Shown: positions 1 to 12,500 of the stretch, one piece after another
Layout: every line of letters starts with the position of its first letter
Position numbering within the stretch: position 1 is the stretch's first letter
NCBI GenBank assembly: GCA_021613535.1
Contig: CP075492.1
Coordinates: forward strand, 8,866,001-8,930,000
Length of the DNA stretch: 64,000 nt
From: Adineta vaga
Taxonomy: Eukaryota; Rotifera
Direction: 5' to 3'
Made by a program: the position numbers and the translations under genes
Notes under the pieces: model-generated
The model's input: only the letters and a program-made list of their open reading frames with translations
Told to the model about the DNA's origin: nothing
Databases searched by the model: none

Positions 1-483
1 GTGGTTGAGGAGTTTGCACACGTTTCCAATGTTGCTTTTTGATATCATAAACATATAAATCATTGAATAATAATGTTGTTCGTCCATCGAAAAATTCTCC
101 ACCAAATAGTAAAAGTTCATCTTTCAAAGGATGCTCAGTAAGGGAAGCATTTGCTCTAGAAAATAAATACTAAAACTATGATAAATGAATGTTTCAAATC
201 TAAACTAGTACCTTCTGGATGGTGGAATATCAACTGGATCTTCAATAACTACGGCTTCAATTTTATTATCTTTTCCAACATGTTTCGTAATTAATTGTTC
301 GATATTATCCTAGAAATGAAGAAAAAAAAAGATTCAAATGATAATCATTGCAGGAAATAAAATTTTTACTTCTCCAAGTTGTTCAATTTGTTTCTTAAGT
401 TCTTTTTCTGTTTTCTTCTTTGCTTTTGTAGCTGTTTTTTGAACAACAGCACCTTTTTTCTTTCGATCTTTATTCTTGCCCAT
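1..483 (-). CDS. KLHDC4: KLHDC4-like Kelch-domain protein (5' part; runs off the window)
   Basis: Three exons on the minus strand: 370-483, 212-309 and 1-155, the last continuing out of the window. The start is the ATG at 483-481. The protein begins with a very basic, lysine-rich stretch (MGKNKDRKKKG...), then a short coiled segment. It then enters a Kelch blade with the hallmarks N-A-S-L-T-E-H-P, L-L-L-F-G-G-E and L-Y-V-Y-D. This order (basic N-terminus, NASL..HP, DEL.LFGGE.F.G) is that of Kelch domain-containing protein 4, a predicted beta-propeller scaffold of poorly known function. Both introns are GT-AG (60 and 56 bp) and keep the frame. It is divergent from RAD21 with about 300 bp between the two start codons. 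Confidence 0.85.
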
Positions 484-780
484 TTCGTATTTGAAAAATT
501 GAAATAGTTTCTCAAGTAAAATTGTCTTCTATTGGAACAACCAACACCATCTATCGTCAAGTTTCATAATAAAGCAAAAATATTTTTTTCTTTATACATT
601 CTTTTTTTCTAAATTTAAAATATTTTACTCTAAATATGATTCGTTTTCGAAATATCGAAATTCCTCAATGGAGAGTCTTTTTTCCTATCTGTCAATATGG
701 CATCGACAAAGACCTTAAAACTATCATCGTCTTCATTGCCATTTATTGTTTTGGACGGTGTCTAAGTTAAATCCGTTAGC
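484..780. promoter_or_regulatory. Putative shared bidirectional promoter, KLHDC4 / RAD21
   Basis: The 297 bp between the two divergent start codons must hold both 5' UTRs and both promoters. It is AT-rich, with poly-T and poly-A runs around 588-612. I see no convincing TATA box placed for either gene. The shared-promoter role is inferred from gene arrangement only. Confidence 0.4.
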
Positions 781-3622
781 ATGTTTTATACACATGCGAT
801 ATTGACCAAACGTGGTCCCTTAGCTCGTCTTTGGCTTGCTGCACATTGGGATAAAAAATTAACGAAAGCACAAATTTTTGAAACGGATATTCGACTTAGT
901 TGCGAATCGATTCTTGAACCATGTCTAAAACTAGCATTACGTACCAAAGGACATTTATTACTTGGAGTTGTACGAATCTATTCACGAAAAACGAAATATT
1001 TATTAGCTGATTGTAATGAAGCGTTTATTAAAATTAAAATGGCTTTTCGGCCAGGAATGGTAGGAATTGAAGGAGCAAATACACATCATGTCAATCCAGA
1101 TTCTGATACACGAGAAGTGTCAATTGCTGCAATAACTTTACCAGAAAATTTTCACGATTTTGATTTAATTGATCTTAATATTGAGTAAGTTTCATCTGCC
1201 TTATCTTCAACTAGTTTATCTAAGAGGATAAAGATTATCTTGAGACATTTTGATACAAACTATTTCTAAGATTGAAATATACGTAGAAGTTATATCGTAT
1301 GTTTTCTAAGAAGAAACATTTTTCAATAAAGAAAACTCATCTGTTGATTCTATTTAGTTATATTGATGATCCATCTCGTTTTCAAATGCATCAAGCACGC
1401 GCAGAAGAAATCACATTGAAAGAAGATTTTATTAGTGTACCTATGCCAATGGATGATGATTTTGGTAAGTTTGTAAAATAAGAAAAATGAACAACGATTA
1501 TTTATTATCATTTATCATTTAGGTGATGCCAATGGACTTGATGAACCTGAGTTCTTTCGTAAACTTCAACCATCACTTCATTTTAATGCACAAAATTCAA
1601 ATATGGATTTAGATAGTATGTAGAGATTACTTTTGAAATAGGATAATTCTTAATTAATTCTTCTTTTATTAGATACTAATATACGCAAAGAACAAAGTAT
1701 TGCACGACCATTTGGTGATGATCCATTTGCATTGGATGGTTTCGGAGATTGTATGTATTTAGAATAGATGATTTAATTTTTGAAGATACTATTGATCTTT
1801 CTCATTAATAAGAATCATTTGTTTGATTCCATAGAAAAAAACCTTATTGAGTATATCCGTTTGAGAACGGTGCAAATTGATTTACAGATGAAAAGAAGGA
1901 ACGGAATATACGAAACGAAGAAATTCCTTCTTCATATATTCTTGATGATGTATCTATAAATTTTTTCTTCGAATTTCCAGTTGCTGCACCTGCTTCAGTA
2001 ATTGGCATTGGTGGTGATAATTCGAATCTATCTAATGCAAAAGATCATTATGATCATGTTATGTCACCATTTCATCGTAAGTTAATTTTTCTAAATTTCA
2101 ATCACACATTTACATATCTTAACTTTACAGAAGATGACAATGAACCTGCTATACCAACACTTGATGATCATGCAGCTCCAGCTAATGCAAAGAATCGAGG
2201 TATGAAGAAAAACTAGGATTTAATCGAGTTTTCTTTTTAAAAATCATCACTATCTTTAGATAACGATGAAAATCGTATGGATATTGAAGACGGAAATCAA
2301 GGTTTACAACACATTCCAGGTGTTGATGATACAACACTTTTATCAAATGTTTCGGATGAATTTGTTCTACCACCTATTTTAACCACTGGTAAAAATAAAA
2401 CAAAAAAGATTTTTCATTTATCACTTTCTTTCGAATAGGTCAAACACCAGCTGCAGCTCGTCAAGCAGCAAAACGTAAACGAAAATTAGTTGTTGACGAA
2501 GTTAAAGAAATCGACAGTACTGCAATGAAAACACAATTAAGTGATACAACAGATATTGTTGGTGTACTTGAACTAGCACCACCAACACGTCGTCTCATGC
2601 ACTTGAAAGAAACCGGTGGAATTGAAAAATTATTTTCTCTCAGTGCTACATCTATGTTTTCAAAAACATTACAACAGGTAAAACAATTATAGTGAATTGT
2701 TTTAGAAAAAACGATCGATTGTATTCTTCGTTTTCAATAGTTATTTACACGGAATATGATCACAAAAGCATTAGATCAAATGCCACCGGATAATTATCAA
2801 ATTCAACATGATCTTGCAATGGAACAACTTGAACGTGATCGAGATGATTCATCCATTGAACAAATGCGTGCATCACATCATCATTATTTAGAAGTACTAG
2901 GTAATAATTCACCGAATCGTTCAAGAAAACGTGGTTTATCACCGGGTCATGAATCAAATATGGATAAACGTCAACGTATCGATTCATTTCTACCGGGTGA
3001 TTCATTATTTTTTCCACCAATGACTACATCCATGGATAATTTAATGGATGTAATGCCAGCACCCATGTCACCGACACGAAAGAGTGGACGAAAAGTTCAT
3101 GAATTAAATCAATTACCACCATCACCATCACGTACACCTGGAAGTGTCCGACGTAAAAAAGGAATGGGACATTTATCAAAAGAAAATCATGACGAACAAG
3201 ATGATGATGATGAAGAACATGGACAAATAACGACCACAGCTCAAGAAGTAAATAATTCTTTTTTTTTCTTCATATAAGATACTTTTTGAATCAATCCCAA
3301 GTCTATGTCTTCCGAATAAATCTACGATGAATTCTTTTTCTAGGACTTTGAATCTGGCAAGAAATTGAATCGTCGTGCTAAAATCATGCTCAATGCTTTC
3401 GAACGTTCTTTTGATTCAGCTGATGCCCTTTCTTTTCATGATCATCTATCATCGGGCAACCCGAATTATCATACAAGAAAATTGACTGCACAAAAATTCT
3501 ATACATTATTAGTATTGAAAAAATTGCAAGCTGTTGATGTTGAACAAAGTGAAGCCTTTGGAGATGTAACAGTAACACCGGGTGTGAATTTTCATCAGTA
3601 TATAACCAGTGGTGGAAGATGA
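781..3622 (+). CDS. RAD21: Cohesin kleisin subunit RAD21/SCC1
   Basis: Ten exons: 781-1184, 1358-1464, 1523-1615, 1673-1750, 1981-2076, 2131-2199, 2260-2388, 2439-2677, 2741-3247 and 3344-3622. They total 2001 nt (666 aa; the human protein is 631 aa). The N-terminal SMC3-binding domain (residues 1-105) is very well conserved: [30 protein letters not shown] and [14 protein letters not shown]. The long middle is acidic and of low complexity. A T-R-R-L-M-H-L-K stretch precedes the central helical region. The last exon encodes the winged-helix domain that binds the SMC1 head ([14 protein letters not shown]). In the cohesin ring RAD21 bridges the SMC heads and is cut by separase at anaphase. Nothing looks broken. 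Confidence 0.95.
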
Positions 3623-4542
3623 AAATAACAAAAACAAATCAATAACGATGTTGTCAGATGAATGTTTTGGCAGAGCTAATCAAATCACGATGGTATTTGC
3701 AAAATAAAAATCAATTCTTCTATTTCTTTAGCCGTTCAAGTATTTTCTTCTTTCTCTCAATGTGTGCATGTATATTGTACATATTTCTATCGATGTATTG
3801 TGTCTTTGGTTGTATGATAATATTCATTTTTCTTCTTCTTTTTTTGTGTGTGTCTCAGAATGGTTCCATCGTATTCGATTTTTCTTCTTCTTTATTAATA
3901 TGTATGTTGTTGTCTTCTAGAACTTTGTGTGTGCTTTTTTTGCGCTCTCCCTGTCTTTTTTTTGTCTTCTGATTTATTAATACCTTCTTTTGTCTTCTGT
4001 GTTCTCATGATTGTATTTTTCGCATTCATCGCACGATCATATTGAAATGGTGGACGATTAGAATGCCTTATTTACAAAAAAAACAACAACTCAAAATAAA
4101 AGCAAATCGAATTTTTTAATCAACTTTTCTAGTAAATCGAGTGCATCACTTGCAAGAAAAAAAATCATCTGTTAAATCAATTGTTGATATTAATAGTTCC
4201 GTTATTTTTACATTATTCGATTAAATTCTTCTATGATTGTATCTAAAGTATTTAACGAGTTTATATATATATATATATATATCTTGTCATTCATGCATAT
4301 ATATAATAACTGAAGGTTATATATCACATCAAACGATCGTTCTTGACGAAGATAGAACACACATAAAATTATTCAGGGTAAATCAAAAAATCAATGATGC
4401 AATTCACACCTGATGCACACCGAAAGAGAGCAACGAATGGATTCATAAAGATAATTGTTTTATTGAACAAATTAATTCTATACATAGATAAATATCAATT
4501 GTATGAAACAACAGGAAAAAAAACAGAAAGACAAAGAGATAT
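3623..4542. other. Convergent 3' intergenic region
   Basis: This lies between the stops of RAD21 (plus) and the NADPH oxidase (minus). It is T-rich at first (long polypyrimidine tracts 3720-3970, which create a meaningless open frame) and then A-rich, with a (TA)n run near 4260-4282. I see no gene here; it is probably the two 3' UTRs. Confidence 0.6.
4260..4282. repeat. (TA)n microsatellite
   Basis: About eleven TA units in the intergenic region. Simple sequence repeat read directly. Confidence 0.9.
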
Positions 4543-7500
4543 TCAAAATTTTTCTTCATAAAATCGAAATCGAAATGTTGCACAGTGATTTCGAATTGTT
4601 TGTGCCATTGTTGATGGTCCACAAAAGAAAACATTAACATCATTTGCCATTGATGCATTTTCATTTGAAATTAAATTACTAAATAAATCTTCCCATTTCG
4701 GTCGTCCAAGATGTGTCTTTGATTTTAAACTTGTAAATATATCTTGTCCAGCTACTGCCCAAATTTTCGTAACAAGATCTAATGGAACATTACCAATATT
4801 TTCATCATGTTTGATTTCCGTGAAATATAAATGAATATCAAGAAAACGATTTTCATTCGAATTTGATGCTAAATAACATTCTTGTTCTTGTTCAAATTGA
4901 TGAAGAAGATTAAGAAACCATTCGAAATTTTTGTGATCACGATTAACCCAAATAAAATCTACTTTTCTCAAACGATGATTTTCAACTAATCCTTTGGAAT
5001 TATAATTGATTCCATTACAATGTTTACAAATAACACGTGATGCACGAAATTGTGCCATAAGACTTGATAATATCGATGCGTACGGTGTTATACCAATTCC
5101 ACCACCGATTAAAACAACATGCTTACAATCAAAGACATAACGTGCACATGATGAATAAGGTCCATTAATAACAACTGGCTCTCGTTTTCTTGATTTCGTA
5201 CAACATCTACCCAAATGACTTTCATTTTCATCCTGATCACCATCACCACAATGATCTTGATTCATTGCTTGAAGGTCGGCAACGGATTGTTCTGGATGAA
5301 TATCAGCACGATAAACTTTCATCTGATTTTCATTCGCATCATTGGCAGACATCTCATGAAAACGTTGATAAACTTGTTTAGTCCAATTGCCAACTACTTG
5401 AATATGTAAACGAAGATAGTTTGCATCTTCTGGTGCACTACTGATTGTAAATGGATGAAATTCATAGAGTGCAACACGTGGTAAATTAATACTTATATAA
5501 TCACCTGGTTGAAAACTAAAATATCAATTTCTTGTGTGAATTAGATAGAACTGAGAATATTCAAATTAGATTTACGTGAAATTTTTTGGTCGATGTATAT
5601 TTAAACTAATAACATTGGATTGTTCAATTGTTGCTGAATGAAGATAAGTACGACCACTTCGAACTGAATATCTTGTTAAAATAGAATAAGATTTTTCCAA
5701 TAAAAATAATGATAATGGACCCACAATCCATTTCTAAAAGTACTCATTTTATTTATTCGATTCATAGATCTTTGAAACATGAAACTTACCCAAAAATTTT
5801 CTGCATGAAGAATAAGAAGAACGAAAAATGGAAAATAAAGTAGATGTGTCCAATAGAAAATCTACAAAAACAATGAAGATAAATTCAGTAACAAAACACT
5901 TTTATCTGCTTACTTGAAAATGACCACCACGTCGAATCCATTGCATTGAACAAATAATAATAACAGCAAGTATAATACATAAAATAACACCACTCAATGG
6001 TGCAAAACCACCAACCCATCCTACATTAGGTTTGGTCGTAAACTAAATAGCAGAAAAAAAATCTTTTAATTAATTTCAAAGATAAATCAACATACCATAA
6101 AAGCTCCCCATGAATGATCTAAATATTTCAAATCAATTGTTTTCATTTCAATAGAATTCATTTTTACCTGGTAGTCTACCAAAATTGATCATATGTGCAA
6201 CTGTATGTAAGATAGCTAGTGCACCAATGACTCGTCCAACAACTTTATGAAAATCAATATGATCATCGACAGGTATAATTTTTCGTAGGAAACTGTTAGT
6301 ACGAATTACTAATATGGTATGTTTAAGCATTAATGTAATAATAAGTGCACAATTAAAATTTAATAACATTCCACCAATACGTGCAAGAACAACAAAGGCA
6401 TGTGATTTGGTTACAGATACTCGATAAATAATAACATAGATGGTAAGAGCAAGATTTATTAAGATATATAAAATCAAAACAATAATACGTGATAGATTAT
6501 CTCGAATATAATCTATGGTTAATCGATGCATTTGTGCTTCATATATTGTTTGTTCTTCACAATAACGAGTAAGAAAACGTTGAAATTTATTTACTTTTCG
6601 AGGTAAATTTGTTGGTGAATTAATAAACCATGTTGGATGAACAGTAAAGTGTGATAATGATTCAAGTAAAGTAACATCTTTTGATACAATGGAATAGAAT
6701 TCTTCAAAATCAATTCGTGATTTCTAAATTGATTGAATAATATAGATTTCAATAGTAGATTTCAATCTTTTAGCTTACTTGTTTGAGATGAAATCTTTCT
6801 AGAAGTACTTGTATAACTTCTTGTAAACGATTTCCATCGAATGTTTTTAAAACTTGTAAACATTTTTCATAGAAAAATGCTAATTCATTACTTGTTACAT
6901 AACCATCGGCATCTTCATCGAGCATCATAAAAAATACAAGAGCTCGAACATCCATTGTACTATTGAGAACACGTGTTAATCTTTGTGCTTCACTTTTACT
7001 TAATGTTTTGATATTTTCATCGTCATCTGTTGATGAATAAAGTGCATGGACAAGACGTTCAATAATAAATGGTTGAGTATTGAGTAATTTAGATACTTCT
7101 TCTAGTGAAAGATTCTCATTCGTTAACTGATCACTTGCACGACGTACAAATGTCGGTAAGGATTCTTCAGGTTCATCAAGTATACCATGAAGTTGGATTT
7201 CAGCTCTTTGACGATTTGAAATTGTTCGTTGTACTAAACTTAAAAACAAGGTTGATGGTTATAAGAACAGCATAAGACATTTGGTATTCAATAATACAAA
7301 CTTATTAAAGAATCCACCAGCACTTCCTGATGATGTTCGTAGAAATGAAGAAAACGCTGGAGTCGATTGATGGCTAATTTTACGTCTTAATGGACGTGTA
7401 TGTTGCTTCTTCTGGCGCTCATGCTGTTGCTGTTGCTGCTCTTGTTCTGGGGGTTCTAAGGAGAGTTGTGTTGTAAAAATAATTGCTGGTTGTGATGGTT

Positions 7501-7605
7501 GATCCATCGAAAGAGAAGTATGTTGTTTAGTAGGACTAAATAATATTGAACGTTTTAGGTAATAGAAAAAACGATTCGAGACAAACTTTCGTACCTACTA
7601 GACAT
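4543..7605 (-). CDS. NOX5: NOX5-like calcium-regulated NADPH oxidase
   Basis: Nine exons: 7595-7605, 7302-7535, 6779-7238, 6168-6723, 6096-6118, 5914-6042, 5790-5861, 5576-5733 and 4543-5515 (2616 nt, 871 aa). The first exon is an 11-nt coding exon; joining it keeps frame with the ATG at 7507, which could be an alternative start. A disordered Gln-rich N-terminus is followed by an EF-hand region with one canonical loop, D-E-D-A-D-G-Y-V-T-S-N-E (about residues 189-200). Then comes a six-helix ferric-reductase domain with the haem histidines in D-F-H-K-V-V-G / L-H-T-V-A-H and Y-W-T-H-L / L-I-L-H. Next are the FAD motif H-P-F-T-I-S-S-A, the NADPH motif G-G-G-I-G-I-T-P, F-F-C-G-P and a C-terminal Phe. 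The enzyme moves electrons from cytosolic NADPH across a membrane to O2, giving superoxide. EF-hands without a peroxidase domain favour NOX5 over DUOX. It is about 100 aa longer than human NOX5. Confidence 0.92.
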
Positions 7606-8581
7606 GATATAATTCTAATACAAGAGAAGAAAGATACGTTCGACGAATAATGCCTTGTTCGCCTATAAACACTCTGAATTTATATCCATACAAAAATGAA
7701 GCGTGACGATGAGAGAAGAACAGTAAAGATTGTACTTTATCGTCTATTATAGTTCTGAGAAGAAGCGAAAAAATCATCCCTCGAGCGACATAATGTTTGT
7801 TATCTTTTTGATTATCGTACGATATGAAGATAATCGAATTTATGCATTAACACAGACACAGTTAAAAAGACAAAATTAATCTCGATTTACATCTTAGATT
7901 TTGAACAGATATATTCGTTTATACCGAGAGAAAGAACAAAGTATGAAACATGTACAATGTTAAACTTTTGACCGTTAAGTACATTTGTGCAGTGAACAAT
8001 GAAAACCGTCATTTGAACTACATTTATATCCGAAAACGCAACGTCACGAATAATTTGATATTTGTACAAAATAAACAGATGATTTATAGTATATGATAAT
8101 AACTATATATGAATCTGACGTTGTTTGTCAAAGTATTTATTCATAACTTAACACATTTTCTATACTTGAAGTTCAATGAAAAAAGTAGAAACTTTAGAAC
8201 TTTATCTCACAAATGACCCTAGTATCACATTAGCGTCGTAGAAGAATAGATACAAAAGATTTCTTTCAATGACGCATCTATTACCTTTACACATATCAAT
8301 CATGACTTACTTTTGTTAAAAACGGATTTACCAAGTCGTAGTTTGAATGAATATACTTTATGAAAGTAATTTATTTCGTCCTTGACAGCTCATTGTTATC
8401 ATGGATCAACGCAAATGAATGTCATTGAAAATAGTTATAGTTAGATAAAAACCAGTTGTTTACTTATTTCTTTATTATTGGATCGAAGAAGTGCAAATTC
8501 CATTCTAATTATATTTTCTTTATTCATATATGTATATATACAAAACAATTCACATTTTCGAATCTAGGATTGTCAATGTAA
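7606..8581. other. Intergenic region upstream of the NOX5-like gene
   Basis: AT-rich. Short open frames on the minus strand (around 7890-8070) lack domain similarity or splice context. The 5' UTR and promoter of the oxidase presumably start just past 7605. I see nothing else. Confidence 0.5.
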
Positions 8582-8916
8582 TTAACATCGCCAATCAGGA
8601 ATACATTGACTTTTCGGATGAGAACGACGTGCATAACCACGTTTACAAAAACAACCTTGAACACATTGATAAGTACATGGTTTGAAATATCTTGCATGTC
8701 GAACATCAGTACACGAAATAGGACATGCCGAACCACAATTTAGATACTCCTGATGAGCACCTAAACACCAATGACCAAATAAAAAACCTAAAAACACAAG
8801 ATTTTCATAATGAATATATTTTCATATGCATATCAAACAATCATACTTTGTGTTTGAATGGCAAGGGTAGTTAAAATTAAGAACAGTAGTAGACCGATAC
8901 GAATTGAAAGGACCAT
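8582..8916 (-). CDS. Secreted small TIL-type cysteine-rich protein
   Basis: Two exons, 8847-8916 and 8582-8787 (91 aa). Exon 1 encodes a signal peptide (MVLSIRIGLLLFLILTTL...). Exon 2 encodes one cysteine-rich domain with ten cysteines in the TIL (trypsin-inhibitor-like) spacing: W-C, N-C, A-C-P-I-S-C, P-C-T-Y-Q-C-V-Q-G-C-F-C, then Q-C and a terminal C. The core V-Q-G-C-F-C-K-R-G-Y matches the family's GC-C-GY signature. TIL domains usually inhibit serine proteases and also occur in mucin- and VWF-like proteins. Target and tissue cannot be read from the sequence. Confidence 0.8.
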
Positions 8917-9554
8917 ATTATATATGCAAATGGTACGTGATACTTGTGTGAAACAACTTCTCGACTGAAAATGAAAATGAAAATGAAAATGAAAAGAATG
9001 CAAAAAGATTGATAAGAAATGTGATGTAATATAAGATATGTTGTATTCTTCTTTCAATTAATCTATAGACAATGCAAGTGTTCTCAATATTTGAAGACAG
9101 TCTGTCTGAGTGATTGATTTTATTTTCAAAACAAGACGTGTAAAATGATGCTTGTTTGATAATTGAGATAAGGAGGGAGAGAAAAGGTGTGAGAATCATA
9201 TTCTATCGACACTTGTTTAGATGATCAATTAACAACTAAAACAGCACTTGAAAAATTTTTTCATTCATTTAATAGTGAAGAATATGAATACAGGTAACAT
9301 GTGATACTCGATGTTTTTTGATTGATAGCAACAAAAAGAATTAGCTTCGTTCATGACTGTATACATATGTATATATATATATATATATTTCGTTTAGTTT
9401 TTTTTCTTAAACAAGACGACAAGTGGACTACAAAAACAAAAAAGAAAGAAAGAAGAGCAAACAAAATGAATCAGGCTATTCCAGGAAACAAATAGCACAG
9501 ATACATATAATGATATAGAATCCAATGTACAGACAAAAAAAAACAAAAGTTCAA
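8917..9554. other. Intergenic region with (GAAAAT)n and (TA)n tracts
   Basis: Upstream of the TIL gene there is a short array of GAAAAT units (about 8967-8995). A TA run lies near 9367-9388. I see no coding potential beyond low-complexity frames. Confidence 0.6.
8967..8996. repeat. Hexanucleotide GAAAAT short tandem array
   Basis: About five consecutive GAAAAT units, just upstream of the TIL-domain gene. Confidence 0.85.
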
Positions 9555-12500
9555 TTAATAAGACGAAGGTGTAGTTGATGTTGTTGAATTGATTTTACCC
9601 ATTCGTCGTTTACCTTGATAAACAATCTTTCCTGATGCAACTAAATCAATTGCTTTCGGATATAATTGTTGTTCAAGTGTACGTAAACGATTTTCTAATT
9701 GCATTTCAGTTTCCGTCGGTGCAACAGATAAACTTTCTTGAGCTATAATTGGTCCATCATTATCTGTATCAGATTCACCAATAAAATGAACTGTTACACC
9801 TGTTATACGAACACCTGTTTGCAAAGCATCACGAATGGGTGAAGTACTATGACGAAATGATGGTAATAATGATGGATAAATATTTAATAATCGTCCACGC
9901 CATGCCATAATAAATGTATGTGATAAACGACATGTATAACGATCAAGAATAACTAATTCACAGCCATGTAATTGTAATTCATCATCTACTTTTTGATCCT
10001 ATGAAATAAGAAAATGAATGTATTCGATACGAAAAATATTTTATGAGTTATTTACTAGATCATAATGTCGAGCAGCATATTTTTTTGGTTGAATCACTTT
10101 GGTAACAACTGAAGGATACAATTCATTTACACGAGCTATATCCGATAGACCAGCTACTGTGGCAAGTACAAGAGCAATTTCGAATGCACAATCAAGTGTT
10201 GATGTACTATATGCAAGAAGTGAAAGTAATGAAGTATCTAAAAACAAAGTAGAAAATTGAAGTTTTCTCTTTTTCTTTCATTTTGATCGCGATAGTTACC
10301 ATTATTTGAAAGAAGTACAGCACAACGTGTTTTATCATTTGCAATGGGTTGTTTCATTCGATCTTTAATAACAATAGGTAAACTATTATTCATTAATGTA
10401 GCAGCCGTTTGATATGGTTTTGGATATTTAAAAGAAATATTTTTCAATTGAACCGTACGTAGTTGTGGTGGAGTTATAATTGGTTGTTGTTGTGGTGTAC
10501 GAATGGGTTTACGTACTGGACTTGGATCTGAGAAAGAAAATATTATTCAAACTCATGAATATAACATTCAACTTACTAATAGATATGAATGTTCCTAAAT
10601 AAAAACTTGATGTATGTGTTTCAGTTAAATGACGAAGAACATCATCCATTGTTGTTTTCGTGTGGTCAATAAGAAGTAAATAATCAACGCCACAATTGAA
10701 ATATTCGAACATTTCATCTTGACTAAAACCACTCTGAAAATGAATGAATGAATGAATGAATGAATAATGATAGAGAGAAAAAAAAGTTTTCAAATCCATG
10801 ATCTTACATGTTGATAGATCCAAGTAAAAAGAGCTGGCATTACAGGCCATTGTTGACCATTTAATTCCACATTGAACGTTGATGAAGATGAACCAAGTAA
10901 AGATTCAATCGTACGAGCAAGACCAACATCTAAATGAATATAAAATTTGAAAAATCAAACATTAACAAATGATCGATATGCATCTCTTTCAATAAATTAT
11001 CACTCCAATCATTTTTCTTTTCTATGAGAATTGTTAACATACCTTTAAGATATCGGATTGCTTTGATCGTTCGATTTTTAATCAATTCTGTAATGGTTTT
11101 TGCTAATGATGAAGCCAATATGGATGATTTTTGTAATAATAATGAAAAAAATGATTCTTCTTCACCATCAACAGTTCGAAAAGGTACTGTATCATTCAAA
11201 TGAATATTTTTCTTTTGAAATAACTCTTTCAATTGTATATAACCTTGAGTATTAACTGTACCCGAACTACATCGAAGTGCCACTAAGAAATCACCTTCAT
11301 TAATAGTTGGATGATTTGTATTATTAAATGTTATCAATTCTCTATCGCCTAAACCTGTACACAATGAACTAAATGATGATGATGATATTGCAGTTGTCGT
11401 CGTTTTAAGAAGTGTACAATCCAATTGTTGACATGCTTGTTCAATTCCTTGATAGAATCGTTGAATTGAACGACGAGATGAAATCGGTGAAGAATAACAT
11501 TGAATATAAAGTGTTCGAGCACAAATAAGATCATTAGCACAACGAACAGTTAATTCATGACCAAGATATTCAAAAACAGTTTGACTATCACTCATATCAC
11601 TATCATTCAAATTAAATAAAGCTGCTAATGAATTTAAATTGATTGTCGATGAGATCAGTACAGGTTGATTATAAGTTTTCAGATCAATTTTACTTGTAAG
11701 ATCAAAACATGTTTCACCTTCATGAATATTATGAACATCAAAAGTACCATTATTTTGATAAATATCCATATGTTCTAATTTTGGTGTATCAGATACTGTA
11801 CCAAATGCACGTTCAAAATCCATTGGTTCAGTATCATCTTCATCATCCTCATCACTTGTATCATTCTCTTCATTATCATTGTCTTTTTCTTGTTCAGAAT
11901 TGTTTGAATTACGACGACGCTTTGCTCCATTACGATTCCATTTATTAGATGTTGAAAGAAGTGATTTCTTCTTTTTAACTTTCTTCTTTTTTCCATTCAT
12001 TAAACCACCAGTTGACGAATGATGACGATCACCATGAGTTTTATACCTAGAATAAATTTTTGTAAATTTTCAATATTCAAAACACAAATATTCTCTACCA
12101 TTCAATTGCATGACCACCAATATCCGATTTAAATAAAAGATCTTCTATATTTGCATGTTGTTTAATATATTCACATGCAAGTACTGATTGAATTTGTGCT
12201 TCCTGTAATGTTGAACCATAACCAAGTACATTAAAAATTCGTTCACCATTTGTTGTGAGAAAACTTGTTTCACCTGTTCCATTATTATTCACATTGACAT
12301 CAGTTTGATTATGAAATATTTTCACTTTATTATTTTTCATTGCCGTTAATAAAACTTTATTTGAAATAGTAAGAGATGTTTTTGTTGATGTAATTGTAGT
12401 GTTCACACAATGAACACGACGTTTTTTACTTGTTACAGGAATTATTGGTACCGATGGTAAATCAAGTGCATATTGAAGAAATACATCTGATTCACATAAT

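Noticed and set aside
3658-3972. 104-codon open frame after RAD21
   Set aside because: Phe/Ser/Cys/Leu-rich translation of a polypyrimidine tract in the probable 3' UTR; no splice or start context.
5190-5409. Plus-strand frames inside the NADPH oxidase
   Set aside because: Antisense shadows of a well-conserved exon.
9310-9390. TA-rich tract considered as an origin or promoter element
   Set aside because: Simple (TA)n repeat like several others in the window, no associated start.
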